Positions 1 to 9,356 of a stretch of 64,000 nt of DNA are shown piece after piece. A program made the translations under genes and the position numbers. The notes beneath the pieces are model-generated. The model did no database searches and had not been told where the DNA came from. It saw only the letters and a program-made list of their open reading frames with translations. Where the stretch lies: the NCBI GenBank assembly GCA_905221125.1, contig CAJNBY010000001.1, positions 124,001 to 188,000 on the forward strand. Reading direction: 5' to 3'. Position 1 is the first letter of the stretch, and each line of letters begins with the position of its first letter. The DNA comes from a bacterium (lineage in GTDB: Bacteria > Bacillota > Bacilli > Lactobacillales > Streptococcaceae).

Positions 1-12
1 TGGTTTAGCCAA
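1..12 (-). CDS. rpsK: 30S ribosomal protein S11, first four codons only
   Basis: Reading leftwards, a strong GGAGGT at 20-25 lies 7 nt before TTG GCT AAA CCA (M-A-K-P), which is the usual S11 N-terminus. It directly follows rpsM, as in other streptococcal alpha operons. The start is TTG, not ATG. The rest of the gene lies outside the window, so the call rests on four codons plus context. Confidence 0.75.
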
Positions 13-29
13 GACTTTTACCTCCTATA

Positions 30-395
30 TTATTTTTTCTTACCAGCAATCGCAACAGCTTTACCTTTACGAGTGCGAGCGTTGTTTTTAGTGTTTTGTC
101 CACGGACAGGAAGTCCACGACGGTGACGGATACCACGGTATGAACCGATTTCCATCAAACGTTTGATGTTCAAGTTTACTTCACGACGAAGGTCACCTTC
201 AACTTTGATTGCATCCACTTCACGACGGATAGCATCTTCTTGATCTGATGTAAGATCACGTACACGAACATCTTCTGAGATTCCAGCAGCAGCCAAAATT
301 TTCTTAGATGTTGCAAGTCCGATACCATAAACATAAGTCAATGAGATTACTACGCGTTTGTCATTTGGAATGTCAACTCCAGCAATACGAGCCAT
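30..395 (-). CDS. rpsM: 30S ribosomal protein S13
   Basis: 121 aa, full length. S13 sits in the 30S head and contacts initiator tRNA and the inter-subunit bridge. It has the N-terminal [14 protein letters not shown] motif, the helix-two-turn-helix core and the basic tail with [19 protein letters not shown]. It lies between rpmJ and rpsK in the alpha operon and is probably transcribed from the S10 promoter. Confidence 0.98.
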
Positions 396-412
396 GTTTT
401 CTCCTTTCTATC

Positions 413-529
413 TTATCCTTGACGTTGTTTGTGTTTTGGATTTGCTGGGCAAATTACCATAACACGACCATTACGACGAATAACTTTACAGTATTCGCAA
501 ATTGGTTTGACCGATGGTCTTACTTTCAT
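413..529 (-). CDS. rpmJ: 50S ribosomal protein L36
   Basis: 38 aa, a short gene read directly from the minus strand between rpsM and infA. The protein starts [14 protein letters not shown] and has the zinc-ribbon pattern Cys11-Cys14-Cys27-His32, so it is the zinc-binding (C+) form of L36. It overlaps neither neighbour. Confidence 0.97.
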
Positions 530-553
530 TTCTTATCCCTCCAAGTTTTTCGA

Positions 554-772
554 TTATTTAAAGCGGTAAGTGATACGTCCACGTGTCAAGTCATATGGAC
601 TCATTTCGACAGTAACACGATCTCCCGCTAAAATACGAATATAGTTTTTACGAATTTTACCAGAAACTGTTGCTAAAATCTGATGTCCATTTTCAAGTTC
701 AACCGTAAACATTGCATTCGGCATTGTATCAACTACTTTGCCTTCAACTTCAATCACATCGTCTTTTGCCAC
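554..772 (-). CDS. infA: Translation initiation factor IF-1
   Basis: 72 aa with a GTG start at 770-772, preceded by GGAGGT at 781-786. The longer reading frame upstream has no ribosome binding site and a non-family N-terminus. It is a single OB-fold protein ([19 protein letters not shown]... RITYRFK) that binds the 30S A-site during initiation. It lies between adk and rpmJ, the usual Firmicutes order. Confidence 0.97.
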   Translation of the reverse strand: MAKDDVIEVEGKVVDTMPNAMFTVELENGHQILATVSGKIRKNYIRILAGDRVTVEMSPYDLTRGRITYRFK

Positions 773-888
773 GCAAAAGCACCTCCATAAATTTCGATTC
801 GATGCCTCTAGACACAGAGACAACAATTATAAGTCAGACTATCTCAGTATAACATTTGTAGCGGATTTTTGCAAGTGTGAAAAACGCT

Positions 889-1527
889 TTATTTCAAATT
901 TGTCAATACTTTTTCGATATCTGAGAAGACATCATTGATATCTTGATTACCTTCGATGTCATGAACCAAACCTTTGGCACGGTAGTGAGCAATGATTGGT
1001 TCTCCTTGAGCAATATTCACATCCAAACGACGTTTCACTGTCTCAGGCTTATCATCTTCACGTTGGTAGTAATCTTCTTCTTTATAGTCAACTGGTGGGT
1101 TAAAGACCTTGTGGAAAGTTTCTCCAGTTACGCGGTGGATGATACGGCCACTCAAACGTTCCAAGAGGCTATCTGGATTCACTTCAATGTTGATGACACC
1201 TTCTAGTTCAATGCCAAGTTCAGCCAATGTTTTGTCCAAGGCATGAGCTTGTTCGATTGTACGTGGGTAACCATCCAACAAGAATCCTGTTTCTTTAATA
1301 TCATCTTGTGAAAGACGTTCTTTTACGATTCCATTTGTAACTTCGTCAGGAACCAATTCACCCTTGTCAATGTATGACTTAGCAAGAACACCCATTTCAG
1401 TTTGATTTGCCATAGCAGCACGGAACATATCACCTGTTGAGATATGTGCAACATGGAATTGTTCTACGATTTTTGCTGCTTGAGTTCCCTTACCTGCACC
1501 AGGTAAGCCCATAATCAAAAGATTCAT
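889..1527 (-). CDS. adk: Adenylate kinase
   Basis: 212 aa cytoplasmic enzyme interconverting AMP + ATP and 2 ADP. The N-terminus has the P-loop [11 protein letters not shown] (about residues 7-17) and DGYPRT (about 85-90). The LID segment (about 127-160) has no cysteines, so this is the zinc-free Gram-positive form usual in streptococci. It follows secY after a 300-bp gap containing a hairpin and a BOX element. Confidence 0.98.
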
Positions 1528-1600
1528 GATTTGATCTCCTTATTTTATTTTTAAATAGAAGCAAAAAGTCTTTTCACCCCTATTTAAAAACAAAATAGAA

Positions 1601-1650
1601 GAGGGGAGACCAAACTCTCACAAATGTCAGAGTTTAAACCTCCACTCCCT
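1601..1650 (-). promoter_or_regulatory. Long imperfect hairpin between secY and adk
   Basis: A 7-bp perfect inverted repeat AAACTCT (1612-1618) / AGAGTTT (1629-1635) is nested inside purine/pyrimidine arms GAGGGGAG (1601-1608) and CTCCACTCCCTC (1640-1651). No U-run follows, so it is not a clear terminator. It may be an mRNA processing or stability structure separating secY from adk; function unknown. Confidence 0.35.
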
Positions 1651-1666
1651 CAGCATTTACTGATTC

Positions 1667-1817
1667 ATACTCAATGAAAATCAAAGAACAAACTAGGAAG
1701 CTAGCCGCAGGCTGCTCAAAACACTGTTTTGAGGTTGTGGATATAACTGACGAAGTCATTAACCGTACTACGGCAAGGTGAAGCTGACGTGGTTTGAATT
1801 TGATTTTCGAAGAGTAT
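1667..1817 (+). repeat. BOX element, one boxB module
   Basis: Starts ATACTCAATGAAAATCAAAG and ends GATTTTCGAAGAGTAT, the terminal sequences shared by all BOX copies in this window. The interior carries GCTAGCCGCAGGCTG (boxA), one boxB unit CTCAAAACACTGTTTTGAGG...GACGAAGTC, and boxC with TACGGCAAGGTGAAGCTGACG, close to the published BOX-A1R primer site. 151 bp is about the 105-bp A-C core plus one 45-bp module. It sits between secY and adk inside the superoperon. Confidence 0.9.
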
Positions 1818-1829
1818 CAGTAAATACTT

Positions 1830-3140
1830 TTATTCTGTTCTATCCATGAAACCAACATACTTACGTTTCAATAGGTAACCTTCCAATTGTTTAATTCCTT
1901 CAATACCTGTAGAGATAATGATCAAAAGACTAGTTCCTCCAAAAGCAACCGCTTCTGAAAGTCCAAAGACATCTTTTGCTACAATCGGTAAAATAGAAAT
2001 CACACCAAGGAAGAGGGAACCAACAGTTGCAAGACGACGAAGAAGTTTAGACATATATTCTTCTGTACCTTTACCAGGACGAACTCCGTGGATATAGGCA
2101 CCGCTCTTTTGTAGGTTCTCTGCCGCTTTTTCAGGATTAATCTGTACAAACGTGTAGAAGAATGTAAAGAGAATAATCAACAAAGCATACATGGCAATAC
2201 CAGTTGGTGAAGTTGTTGCCAGCATTTCTTGTGCTGTTCTTACCCAAGCCCAATCATGGCCTGTAGCGCTCAAAAACTGAAGAATAGCCGCAGGCGCTGC
2301 AGTAATCGAACTTGCGAAGATAACAGGGATAACTCCAGCAGGGTTTACCTTCAATGGAAGGTAAGAGCTAGATGGAGCACCTTGTGCAACCTTCGTATAT
2401 TGGATTGGAATTTTATATTCTGCTTGTTGAACATAAGTTGTAAAGTAAATGATCAACAATACAGCAATAATCAAGATGATTACGAAAATGATAGATGAGT
2501 TGATACGGCTACTTGGAACGTTCACAAAGTAGTCTACATAGATGCCCTGAATCATCTCTGGAATTGAAGCAACAATCCCGGCAAAGATAATCATAGAAAC
2601 ACCATTTCCGTATCCCTTATCTGTAATTTGCTCTCCCAACCACGTCACAATCATACTACCAGCTGTTAAGATGATACCAATCATGATAAAGACTTGTGGA
2701 GTAAGAGCCGTTTTCAACAATTGAGCTCCAGCCAAAGTATTAAAACCAGCTGTAATCCCGATAGATTGCACAAAGGCTAGACCTAGAGCAATATAACGAG
2801 TAGCTTGATTCAATTTTCTTCGACCTACTTCCCCTTGTTTCCCCCACTCTACAAACTTGGGTAAAATATCCATTTGCAAGAGTTGGACAACGATAGAGGC
2901 TGTAATGTAGGGACTAACACCAAGTGCAAAAACTGAGAAGTTTTTCATGGCATTCCCTGACACCAAGCTCAACATGTTTAAGAAGGATAATCCACTTAAA
3001 GCATTCAAGCTATTGGCATTCACACCAGGAACTGTAATACTAGTCCCGATACGAAAGACCAAAACGATAAAAATTGTAAATAAAATTTTTGATCGAACCT
3101 GCTTGACTTTAAGAGCTTCTCTTAATAATTTAAAAAACAT
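1830..3140 (-). CDS. secY: Protein translocase channel subunit SecY
   Basis: 436 aa polytopic membrane protein with about ten hydrophobic segments. It forms the SecYEG protein-conducting channel. Family markers include the N-terminal FKLLREALKVKQVRSKILFT and the cytoplasmic loop GVRPGKGTEEYMSKLLRR. It lies 12 nt downstream of rplO at the end of the spc cluster, as in other Firmicutes, and a BOX element follows 12 nt after the stop. Confidence 0.98.
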   Translation of the reverse strand: MFFKLLREALKVKQVRSKILFTIFIVLVFRIGTSITVPGVNANSLNALSGLSFLNMLSLVSGNAMKNFSVFALGVSPYITASIVVQLLQMDILPKFVEWGKQGEVGRRKLNQATRYIALGLAFVQSIGITAGFNTLAGAQLLKTALTPQVFIMIGIILTAGSMIVTWLGEQITDKGYGNGVSMIIFAGIVASIPEMIQGIYVDYFVNVPSSRINSSIIFVIILIIAVLLIIYFTTYVQQAEYKIPIQYTKVAQGAPSSSYLPLKVNPAGVIPVIFASSITAAPAAILQFLSATGHDWAWVRTAQEMLATTSPTGIAMYALLIILFTFFYTFVQINPEKAAENLQKSGAYIHGVRPGKGTEEYMSKLLRRLATVGSLFLGVISILPIVAKDVFGLSEAVAFGGTSLLIIISTGIEGIKQLEGYLLKRKYVGFMDRTE

Positions 3141-3152
3141 AGGTCACCTCTC

Positions 3153-3593
3153 TTAGATGACTTCTACTGAACCACCTTTAGCAGTGATAGCTTCTTCAGC
3201 TGATTTAGAGAATTTAGCTGCTTTCACAGTCAATTTCTTAGTCAACTCACCGTTACCAAGAATTTTAACACCTGATTTTTCAGCTTTAACAATTCCTGCT
3301 TCGATAAGAACAACTGGAGTAACTTCAGCACCATCTTCAAAGACGTTCAATTGGTCAAGGTTCACAATTGCGTATTCTTTAGCGTTGATGTTAGTGAATC
3401 CACGTTTTGGAAGGCGACGGAACAATGGAGTTTGTCCACCTTCAAAACCAAGGCGAACTCCGCCACCGCTACGAGCTTTTTGACCTTTTTGACCACGACC
3501 AGATGTTTTACCGTTACCTGATGAAGTACCACGACCAACGCGGTTACGTACTTTACGAGAACCTTCTGCAGGTTTCAATTCATGAAGTTTCAT
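3153..3593 (-). CDS. rplO: 50S ribosomal protein L15
   Basis: 146 aa, full length. Begins [22 protein letters not shown], with the Gly/Lys/Arg-rich extended tail ([24 protein letters not shown]) that threads into 23S rRNA. Located between rpmD and secY, the standard spc operon order. Confidence 0.98.
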   Translation of the reverse strand: MKLHELKPAEGSRKVRNRVGRGTSSGNGKTSGRGQKGQKARSGGGVRLGFEGGQTPLFRRLPKRGFTNINAKEYAIVNLDQLNVFEDGAEVTPVVLIEAGIVKAEKSGVKILGNGELTKKLTVKAAKFSKSAEEAITAKGGSVEVI

Positions 3594-3633
3594 TTTTATT
3601 TTCTCCTCTTTTGTAAAATGCTAGCGCCGATAA

Positions 3634-3653
3634 GGGAGAAAAGGTTGTCTCCC
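3634..3653 (-). promoter_or_regulatory. Small hairpin in rpmD-rplO gap
   Basis: GGGAGA (3634-3639) and TCTCCC (3648-3653) form a 6-bp perfect stem. It lies just upstream of the rplO ribosome binding site on the minus strand, so it could affect rplO translation. Weak evidence on its own. Confidence 0.3.
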
Positions 3654-3698
3654 CCATCAACTCGCCTATACGACGTCATCATAGATGACTATATCTAG

Positions 3699-3732
3699 TT
3701 TTAGGGGATGGTATACTGCACATCCCCTAAAA
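3699..3732 (-). promoter_or_regulatory. 12-bp perfect inverted repeat after rpmD
   Basis: TTTTAGGGGATG (3699-3710) and CATCCCCTAAAA (3721-3732) are perfect complements around a 10-nt loop. On the minus-strand transcript it begins 5 nt after the rpmD stop. No U-run follows, so full termination is unlikely, as expected inside an essential operon. It may act as an attenuator, processing site or ribosomal-protein target. Confidence 0.5.
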
Positions 3733-3737
3733 ATTCA

Positions 3738-3920
3738 TTAGTTTACTTCTTCAACTGTTACTAAGTGAGATACTGCTGTGATCATACCACGGATAGCAGC
3801 GTTGTCTTCTTTAATAACAGAGCTGTTCAATTTGCCAAGTCCAAGTGCTACAACAGTTTTACGTTGTGATGGAATGCGTCCGATTGGAGACTTAGTCAAA
3901 GTAATTTTAATTTGAGCCAT
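3738..3920 (-). CDS. rpmD: 50S ribosomal protein L30
   Basis: 60 aa, starting [21 protein letters not shown], the short bacterial L30 form. An in-frame upstream extension exists but does not match the family, and this ATG has a ribosome binding site (AAAGGGG). Lies between rpsE and rplO. Confidence 0.97.
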   Translation of the reverse strand: MAQIKITLTKSPIGRIPSQRKTVVALGLGKLNSSVIKEDNAAIRGMITAVSHLVTVEEVN

Positions 3921-3933
3921 TTTATCCCCTTTC

Positions 3934-4428
3934 TTATGCCAAATCAGAAACTGAAATACCACGAAGGGCAGCAACTTCTTCAGCGCGTTTCAATTGTTTC
4001 AAACCTTCAACAGTTGCACGAACAATGTTGATTGGAGTGTTAGAACCAAGTGATTTAGATGTAATATCTGCCACACCTGCCAATTCCACAACGGCACGAA
4101 CTGCACCACCAGCGGCAACTCCAGAACCTTCTACAGCAGGTTTCAACAATACTTTAGCTCCACCGAATTCTGAAAGAACTTCGTGTGGGATTGTTGTTCC
4201 AACCATAGGAACTTCGATCAAGTTTTTCTTAGCATCGTCTACTGCTTTACGGATTGCTTCTGGAACTTCTTGAGCTTTACCAGTACCAAATCCTACGCGA
4301 CCGTTGTGGTCACCAACAACAACAAGAGCTGCGAAACGAAGACGACGTCCACCTTTAACAACTTTTGTAACACGGTTGACAGCAACTACGCGTTCTTCTA
4401 ATTCAACTGCATTGTCTTTAAATGCCAT
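3934..4428 (-). CDS. rpsE: 30S ribosomal protein S5
   Basis: 164 aa, full length. Has the double-stranded-RNA-binding-like N-terminal domain ([22 protein letters not shown]) and C-terminal S5 fold ([18 protein letters not shown]). S5 contributes to decoding accuracy and the mRNA entry site. Located between rplR and rpmD. Confidence 0.98.
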   Translation of the reverse strand: MAFKDNAVELEERVVAVNRVTKVVKGGRRLRFAALVVVGDHNGRVGFGTGKAQEVPEAIRKAVDDAKKNLIEVPMVGTTIPHEVLSEFGGAKVLLKPAVEGSGVAAGGAVRAVVELAGVADITSKSLGSNTPINIVRATVEGLKQLKRAEEVAALRGISVSDLA

Positions 4429-4445
4429 TTTCTAGTGTCCTCCTA

Positions 4446-4802
4446 TTAGAATTTCAATCCGTTTTCACGAGCTGCATCAGCCAAAGCTTTCACACGTCCG
4501 TGATATAGATATCCACCGCGGTCGAACACCACTTCTGAAATACCTTTAGCGTTTGCACGTTCTGCAACGAGTTTACCGACAGCAACGGCTTGTTCAGTTT
4601 TAGTTCCTTTTGAAACTTCCTTGTCAAGAGTTGAAGCACTTGCGAGCGTTACACCCGCTACGTCATCAATCACTTGAGCGTAGATGCCTGTATTAGAACG
4701 GAATACGTTCAAACGTGGGCGATCAGCAGTTCCAGAGAGTTTTCCGCGAACGCGACGGTGGCGTTTTTGGCGGAGTTTGTTTTTATCTGGTTTTGAAATC
4801 AC
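4446..4802 (-). CDS. rplR: 50S ribosomal protein L18
   Basis: 118 aa with a GTG start (4800-4802), preceded by AGAGGTG about 7 nt upstream. The longer in-frame start upstream gives a non-family N-terminus. L18 binds 5S rRNA; seen here are [24 protein letters not shown] and the C-terminal [26 protein letters not shown]. Confidence 0.96.
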
Positions 4803-4885
4803 AGTTTTCACCTCTTTAGTTTTAAATCGTGTGCTATGCACAAAGTTGGAAAATAGGTTGGTGGTTGATAAACAACCACTCAACA

Positions 4886-5422
4886 TTATTTACCTGTTTT
4901 ACCTTCTTTACGGCGAACGAATTCACCAACGTAACGGATACCTTTACCTTTATATGGTTCTGGTGAACGAAGGCTACGTACGTAAGCAGCTGTTTGACCA
5001 ACTACTTCTTTTGAAATTCCGCTAACAACGATTGTTGTTGGATTTGGAAGTTCAAAAGTAATTCCTTCTGGAGCTTCAACTTCGTCTGGATGAGATTTAC
5101 CAACAGCCAAAACAAGTTTAGTTCCTTGAAGTTGTGCACGGTAACCAACCCCACGCATTTCAAGTTCTTTCTTGAATCCTTCTGATACACCAACAACCAT
5201 GTTGTTCAAAAGGGCACGAGTAGTTCCGTGGATAGTTTTCATTTCTTTTGAATCGTTTGGACGGTGAAGAGTTACTTCAGTACCTTCCACACGGATTTCA
5301 ATATCTTTTGAGAACTCACGAGTAAGTTCTCCTTTAGGTCCTTTTACAGTTACAACGTTGTCATTGTTAGTGATTTCAACACCAGCAGGCAACACGATAA
5401 CTTTATTACCAATACGTGACAT
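4886..5422 (-). CDS. rplF: 50S ribosomal protein L6
   Basis: 178 aa, starts [17 protein letters not shown]. Two L6 repeats and the C-terminal signature [25 protein letters not shown], which contacts the GTPase-associated region of 23S rRNA. The gene follows rpsH after an unusually long 190-bp gap that holds a structured element. Confidence 0.98.
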   Translation of the reverse strand: MSRIGNKVIVLPAGVEITNNDNVVTVKGPKGELTREFSKDIEIRVEGTEVTLHRPNDSKEMKTIHGTTRALLNNMVVGVSEGFKKELEMRGVGYRAQLQGTKLVLAVGKSHPDEVEAPEGITFELPNPTTIVVSGISKEVVGQTAAYVRSLRSPEPYKGKGIRYVGEFVRRKEGKTGK

Positions 5423-5491
5423 GTTTATTTTCTCCTGTTAAATTGTCAGGCCAGATTGGCCAGTTTTCACGGGGTTAAAGATACTTATTGA

Positions 5492-5600
5492 GTTCAATAG
5501 CTAAATTGAACACGCTCTAAGAACTGTGCAAAATAGATAAGTTGGCTTGTTTGTAAACAAACTTCTCCAACTTCCTAATTTTGCTTTGTTCTTTACGAGC
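5492..5600 (-). ncRNA. Structured intergenic element A (downstream of rpsH)
   Basis: Between rpsH and rplF on the transcript. A long interrupted hairpin is built from GCTC (5514-5517)/GAGC (5597-5600), AAGAAC (5519-5524)/GTTCTT (5588-5593), GCAAAATAG (5528-5536)/CTAATTTTGC (5575-5584), AAGTTGG (5539-5545)/CCAACTT (5567-5573) and the apical TTGTTT (5547-5552)/AAACAA (5555-5560). A second hairpin GTTCAAT (5492-5498)/ATTGAAC (5505-5511) lies beside it. Element B (6096-6212) has the same layout with different stem sequences, which argues for a conserved RNA fold. It may be a known streptococcal dispersed repeat such as SPRITE, whose sequence I cannot recall. Confidence 0.65.
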
Positions 5601-5614
5601 TTTGTATCTTGATT

Positions 5615-6013
5615 TTACCAAACGTAAGCGATAACCTCACCACCAACATTCTTTTGGCGTGCTTCTTTATCAGTAAGCAAACCTTCAGAAGTTGAAAGGA
5701 TAGCAATTCCAAGTCCGTTAAGAACTTTTGGAAGGTCTTCACGTTTTTTGTAGACACGAAGTCCTGGTTTAGAAACACGTTTCAAGTTAGTGATAACTTT
5801 TTCACCGTTTGGTCCGTATTTAAGGAATACACGGATGATGCCTTGTTTGTCATCTTCGATGATTTCAACGTTTTTTACAAAACCTTCGCGTTTAAGGATT
5901 TCAGCAATCCCTTTTTTGATGTTTGATGCAGGTACTTCAAGTACTTCGTGTTTCGCTTGGTTAGCGTTACGAATACGAGTTAGGAAGTCTGCGATTGGGT
6001 CAGTCATAACCAT
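5615..6013 (-). CDS. rpsH: 30S ribosomal protein S8
   Basis: 132 aa, starts [22 protein letters not shown] and ends with the S8 C-terminal block [29 protein letters not shown]8 organises the 16S central domain and in E. coli is the spc operon autoregulator. Both flanking gaps hold paralogous structured elements, noteworthy given that regulatory role. Confidence 0.98.
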   Translation of the reverse strand: MVMTDPIADFLTRIRNANQAKHEVLEVPASNIKKGIAEILKREGFVKNVEIIEDDKQGIIRVFLKYGPNGEKVITNLKRVSKPGLRVYKKREDLPKVLNGLGIAILSTSEGLLTDKEARQKNVGGEVIAYVW

Positions 6014-6095
6014 TTTGTTTTTCTCCTCTTACTAGTAGTTTGCAAGTTGCACTTGCTAGTTAATGATTGAGCTAGGCTCAGATAGTATTGACACA

Positions 6096-6212
6096 TTCAA
6101 ATGAGATAACTCTTATTTGAACACGAGCTACAACCTGTGCAAAAAAGATAAATTTGTTTTGGAGCATCGCTCCTTCACCAAATTTCCTATTTTTGCTGTG
6201 GTTGTCACGCTC
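6096..6212 (-). ncRNA. Structured intergenic element B (upstream of rpsH)
   Basis: Between rpsN and rpsH on the transcript. Stems match element A in order: GAGC (6125-6128)/GCTC (6209-6212), ACAACC (6130-6135)/GGTTGT (6200-6205), GCAAAAAAG (6139-6147)/CTATTTTTGC (6186-6195), AAATTTG (6150-6156)/CAAATTT (6179-6185) and the apical GGAGC (6161-6165)/GCTCC (6169-6173). A neighbouring hairpin is TTCAAAT (6096-6102)/ATTTGAA (6115-6121). Unpaired blocks such as GAACACG and TGTGCAAAA are shared with element A. Confidence 0.65.
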
Positions 6213-6226
6213 TTTGTATCATGATA

Positions 6227-6412
6227 TTACCAAGATGCTTTTGTTACACCAGGGATTTGTCCTTTGTAAGCTAATTCACGGAAGCAAACACGGCAAAGTT
6301 TAAATTTGCGGTAAACTGAATGTGGACGACCACATTTTTCACAACGAGTATAAGCTTGAGTAGAGAACTTCGCTGGACGTTTGTTCTTAGCAATCATTGA
6401 TTTTTTAGCCAT
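6227..6412 (-). CDS. rpsN: 30S ribosomal protein S14 type Z
   Basis: 61 aa, the short zinc-containing S14: CEKC (about residues 24-27) and CRVC (about 40-43) form the C-X2-C-X12-C-X2-C zinc ribbon. Starts [16 protein letters not shown]. Located between rplE and rpsH. A zinc-independent paralogue, if present, is elsewhere. Confidence 0.97.
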
Positions 6413-6429
6413 TAGATTTACCTCCTATA

Positions 6430-6972
6430 TTATTTTGCAAAAGGCATTCCAAGGCCTGTAAGCAATGCACGTGACTCTTCGTCAGTGTTAGCAGTTGTTA
6501 CGATAACGATGTCAAGACCACGAGTTTTGTCAACGTCATCGAAGTTGATTTCTGGGAAGATCAATTGTTCTTTCACACCAAGTGTGTAGTTTCCGCGTCC
6601 GTCAAATGATTTTGTTGGAACACCGTGGAAGTCACGTACACGTGGAAGTGAAACTGAAACCAATTTATCCAAGAATTCGTACATACGTTCACCACGAAGG
6701 GTAACTTTTGCACCGATCGCAACACCTTCACGAAGACGGAAGCCGGCGATTGATTTTTTAGCTTTAGTGATAAGTGGTTTTTGACCTGAGATAAGTGCTA
6801 ATTCTTCAGCAGCTTTTTCAAGACTTTTAGCGTTTGATACAGCTTCACCAACACCCATGTTCAAAACGATCTTATCTACTTTAGGCACAGCCATCACTGA
6901 TGAGTAGTTGAATTGTTCTGTCAAAGCAGGAACTACTTCATTAAGATATTTTTCTTTTAAACGATTTGCCAT
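6430..6972 (-). CDS. rplE: 50S ribosomal protein L5
   Basis: 180 aa, full length. L5 binds 5S rRNA and the P-site tRNA. Family motifs: [37 protein letters not shown] and [24 protein letters not shown]. Positioned between rplX and rpsN. Confidence 0.98.
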   Translation of the reverse strand: MANRLKEKYLNEVVPALTEQFNYSSVMAVPKVDKIVLNMGVGEAVSNAKSLEKAAEELALISGQKPLITKAKKSIAGFRLREGVAIGAKVTLRGERMYEFLDKLVSVSLPRVRDFHGVPTKSFDGRGNYTLGVKEQLIFPEINFDDVDKTRGLDIVIVTTANTDEESRALLTGLGMPFAK

Positions 6973-6995
6973 TATACTTCTCCTTTCCTTCGTGA

Positions 6996-7301
6996 TTAAT
7001 CAAGCACTTCGCCTGATTTTTTGTTGTAGCGAACTTTTTTACCGTCTACAAATTTGTAACCAACACGACCAGCTACACCATTTTTGTCCAAAACTTGAAC
7101 GTTTGATACGTGGATAGCTGCTTCTTTCTCGATGATACCACCTTGAGGAAGCTCATTAGTTGGACGTTGGTGTTTCTTAACGATGTTAACACCTTCAACG
7201 ATAACTTTGTTTACTTTTGGAAGGGCAGTAAGGACAACAGCTTCTGTTCCCTTATCTTTACCAGCGATTACGCGAACTTTGTCGCCTTTTTTTACAAACA
7301 T
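6996..7301 (-). CDS. rplX: 50S ribosomal protein L24
   Basis: 101 aa, starts [24 protein letters not shown], the KOW motif that nucleates 50S assembly. Follows rplN after a gap with two hairpins. Confidence 0.98.
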
Positions 7302-7326
7302 TAGGTTTCTCCTTGATTTTTCTTAC

Positions 7327-7358
7327 GCCCATAAGGGCACCCTAGCTTAAAGCTAGGG
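7327..7358 (-). promoter_or_regulatory. Two tandem hairpins between rplN and rplX
   Basis: GCCC (7327-7330) ATAA GGGC (7335-7338), then CCCTAGCTT (7340-7348) / AAGCTAGGG (7350-7358), a 9-bp perfect stem around one base (effective loop a few nt). They lie in the leader of rplX on the minus-strand transcript. No U-run follows. Possible translational control or processing of rplX. Confidence 0.45.
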
Positions 7359-7378
7359 GACTAGTTTGTTTCTAAAAA

Positions 7379-7747
7379 TTAAAGTACTTCTGGAGCAAGT
7401 GACACGATCTTCATGAAGCCACCTTCACGCAATTCACGTGCAACTGGGCCAAAGATACGTGTTCCGCGAGGAGTTTTGTCTTCACGGATGATAACTGCTG
7501 CGTTTTCGTCAAATTTGATGTATGAACCATCAGCACGACGAGCACCTGATTTAGTACGAACGATAACTGCTTTAACAACGTCACCTTTTTTAACCGCACC
7601 ACCAGGAGTAGCTTGTTTTACAGATGCCACGATAACATCACCGATGTTTGCAAATTTGCGTCCTGAACCACCAAGAACTTTGATAGTCAAGATTTCGCGA
7701 GCACCGCTGTTGTCTGCGACTTTCAAACGAGTTTCTGTTTGAATCAT
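7379..7747 (-). CDS. rplN: 50S ribosomal protein L14
   Basis: 122 aa, starts [20 protein letters not shown], with [30 protein letters not shown] near the C-terminus. L14 lies at the inter-subunit bridge beside L19. Between rpsQ and rplX. Confidence 0.98.
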   Translation of the reverse strand: MIQTETRLKVADNSGAREILTIKVLGGSGRKFANIGDVIVASVKQATPGGAVKKGDVVKAVIVRTKSGARRADGSYIKFDENAAVIIREDKTPRGTRIFGPVARELREGGFMKIVSLAPEVL

Positions 7748-7772
7748 TTCAGTTTTCTCCTTTCAGGTTTGA

Positions 7773-8033
7773 TTAGATGATGACCGCTTCTTCAACAACT
7801 TCTACAAGACGGAAACGTTTTGTAGCTGAAAGCGGACGAGTTTCCATGATACGTACGATATCGCCTTCTTTGGCAACATTGTTTTCATCATGAGCTTTGT
7901 ATTTTTTAGAGTAGTTAATACGTTTACCATAGACTGGGTGGTTACGTTTTGTTTCAACTACAACTGTGATTGTCTTGTCCATTTTGTCAGATACAACACG
8001 TCCAACAAGAACTTTACGATTATTGCGTTCCAT
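7773..8033 (-). CDS. rpsQ: 30S ribosomal protein S17
   Basis: 86 aa OB-fold primary rRNA binder. Starts [22 protein letters not shown] and contains [22 protein letters not shown] and [14 protein letters not shown]. Between rpmC and rplN. Confidence 0.98.
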
Positions 8034-8057
8034 TGAAATTTCTCCTTCCCTAGTCTA

Positions 8058-8264
8058 TTATTTCGCTTCAGATTGAACTGTTTTGATACGAGCAATTTGT
8101 TTTTTAACTTCTTTCAAGCGAGCTGTTTGTTCCAATTGACCAGTAGCAGCTTGGAAACGAAGTTCAAACAATTCTTTTTTCAATTCGTTTTCGCGCTTCG
8201 CGAGTTCTTCTTGAGAAAGACCACGAAGTTCTTTAACAAATTCTTTTACTTCATTAAGTTTCAT
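8058..8264 (-). CDS. rpmC: 50S ribosomal protein L29
   Basis: 68 aa two-helix protein at the polypeptide exit site near L23. Starts [21 protein letters not shown] and includes [21 protein letters not shown]. Lies 9 nt after rplP. Confidence 0.98.
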
Positions 8265-8273
8265 GCCTTCTCC

Positions 8274-8687
8274 TTATTCTGCTTCACGTTTTACGAATTT
8301 ACATTTAACTGGCAATTTGTGGCTAGCAAGACGAAGCGCTTCACGTGCAATCTCTTCAGATACACCAGCGATTTCGAACATCACTTTACCACGTTTAACT
8401 GGTGCTACCCAACCTTCAGGTGCCCCTTTACCAGATCCCATACGCACACCGATAGCTTTAGCAGTGTATGATTTGTGTGGGAAGATTTTAATCCAAACTT
8501 TACCACCACGTTTCATGTAACGAGTCATGGCGATACGAGCAGCTTCGATTTGGCGGTTAGTGATCCAGTGGCTAGTTGTAGCTTGAAGACCGTATTCACC
8601 GAATGCTACTTCTTTTCCACCTTTTGCTTCACCGCGCATTTTTCCACGGAATTCACGACGGTGTTTAACACGTTTAGGTACTAACAT
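8274..8687 (-). CDS. rplP: 50S ribosomal protein L16
   Basis: 137 aa, starts [24 protein letters not shown]. Contains [23 protein letters not shown] and [25 protein letters not shown], typical of L16 near the peptidyl transferase centre and A-site tRNA. Three nt separate it from rpsC. Confidence 0.98.
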   Translation of the reverse strand: MLVPKRVKHRREFRGKMRGEAKGGKEVAFGEYGLQATTSHWITNRQIEAARIAMTRYMKRGGKVWIKIFPHKSYTAKAIGVRMGSGKGAPEGWVAPVKRGKVMFEIAGVSEEIAREALRLASHKLPVKCKFVKREAE

Positions 8688-8690
8688 TGG

Positions 8691-9344
8691 TTATTTACCT
8701 CCTTTAGTGTTTTTGCGAGCTGGAAGAACTTCACCACGGTAGATCCATACTTTAACACCAAGTTTACCGTATGTAGTATCTGCTTCTTCCCAAGCATAAT
8801 CGATATCTGCACGAAGTGTGTGAAGTGGAACTGTTCCTTCAGAGTATCCTTCAGCACGGGCGATATCTGCACCGTTCAAACGACCTGATACTTGAGTTTT
8901 GATTCCTTTAGCTCCAGCACGCATTGCACGTTGGATTGCTTGTTTTTGTGCACGACGGAAAGCAACACGTTGCTCCAATTGACGAGCAATTCCTTCACCT
9001 ACAAGGTGAGCATCCAAATCAGGTTGTTTGATTTCGATGATGTTGATGTGTACTTGTTTTCCAGTCAATTTGTTAAGTTTTGCACGGAGTGCATCAACGT
9101 TAGCACCACCTTTACCGATAACCATACCTGGTTTAGCAGTGTGAAGTGAAACGTTAACTTTGTTTACTGCGCGTTCGATTTCGATAGTTGAAACTGCTGC
9201 GTCAGCAAGTTCTTTTTGAACGAATTTACGGATTGCAAGATCTTCATGAAGGTAATCCGCGTATTCTTTTTCAGCATACCATTTGGCATCCCAATCACGG
9301 ATGATGCCGACACGCATACCAATTGGATGTACTTTTTGACCCAC
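8691..9344 (-). CDS. rpsC: 30S ribosomal protein S3
   Basis: 217 aa, starts [23 protein letters not shown]-terminal KH type II domain with [11 protein letters not shown] (about residues 78-88) and the C-terminal S3 domain ([30 protein letters not shown]). Forms part of the mRNA entry helicase site. Between rplV and rplP. Confidence 0.98.
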
Positions 9345-9356
9345 GATTTTACCTCC

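Noticed and set aside
308..631. Plus-strand frames opposite ribosomal protein genes (for example here and at 9397-9852, 12142-12504)
   Set aside because: They mirror codon bias of highly expressed genes on the other strand and lack starts with ribosome binding sites or recognisable proteins.
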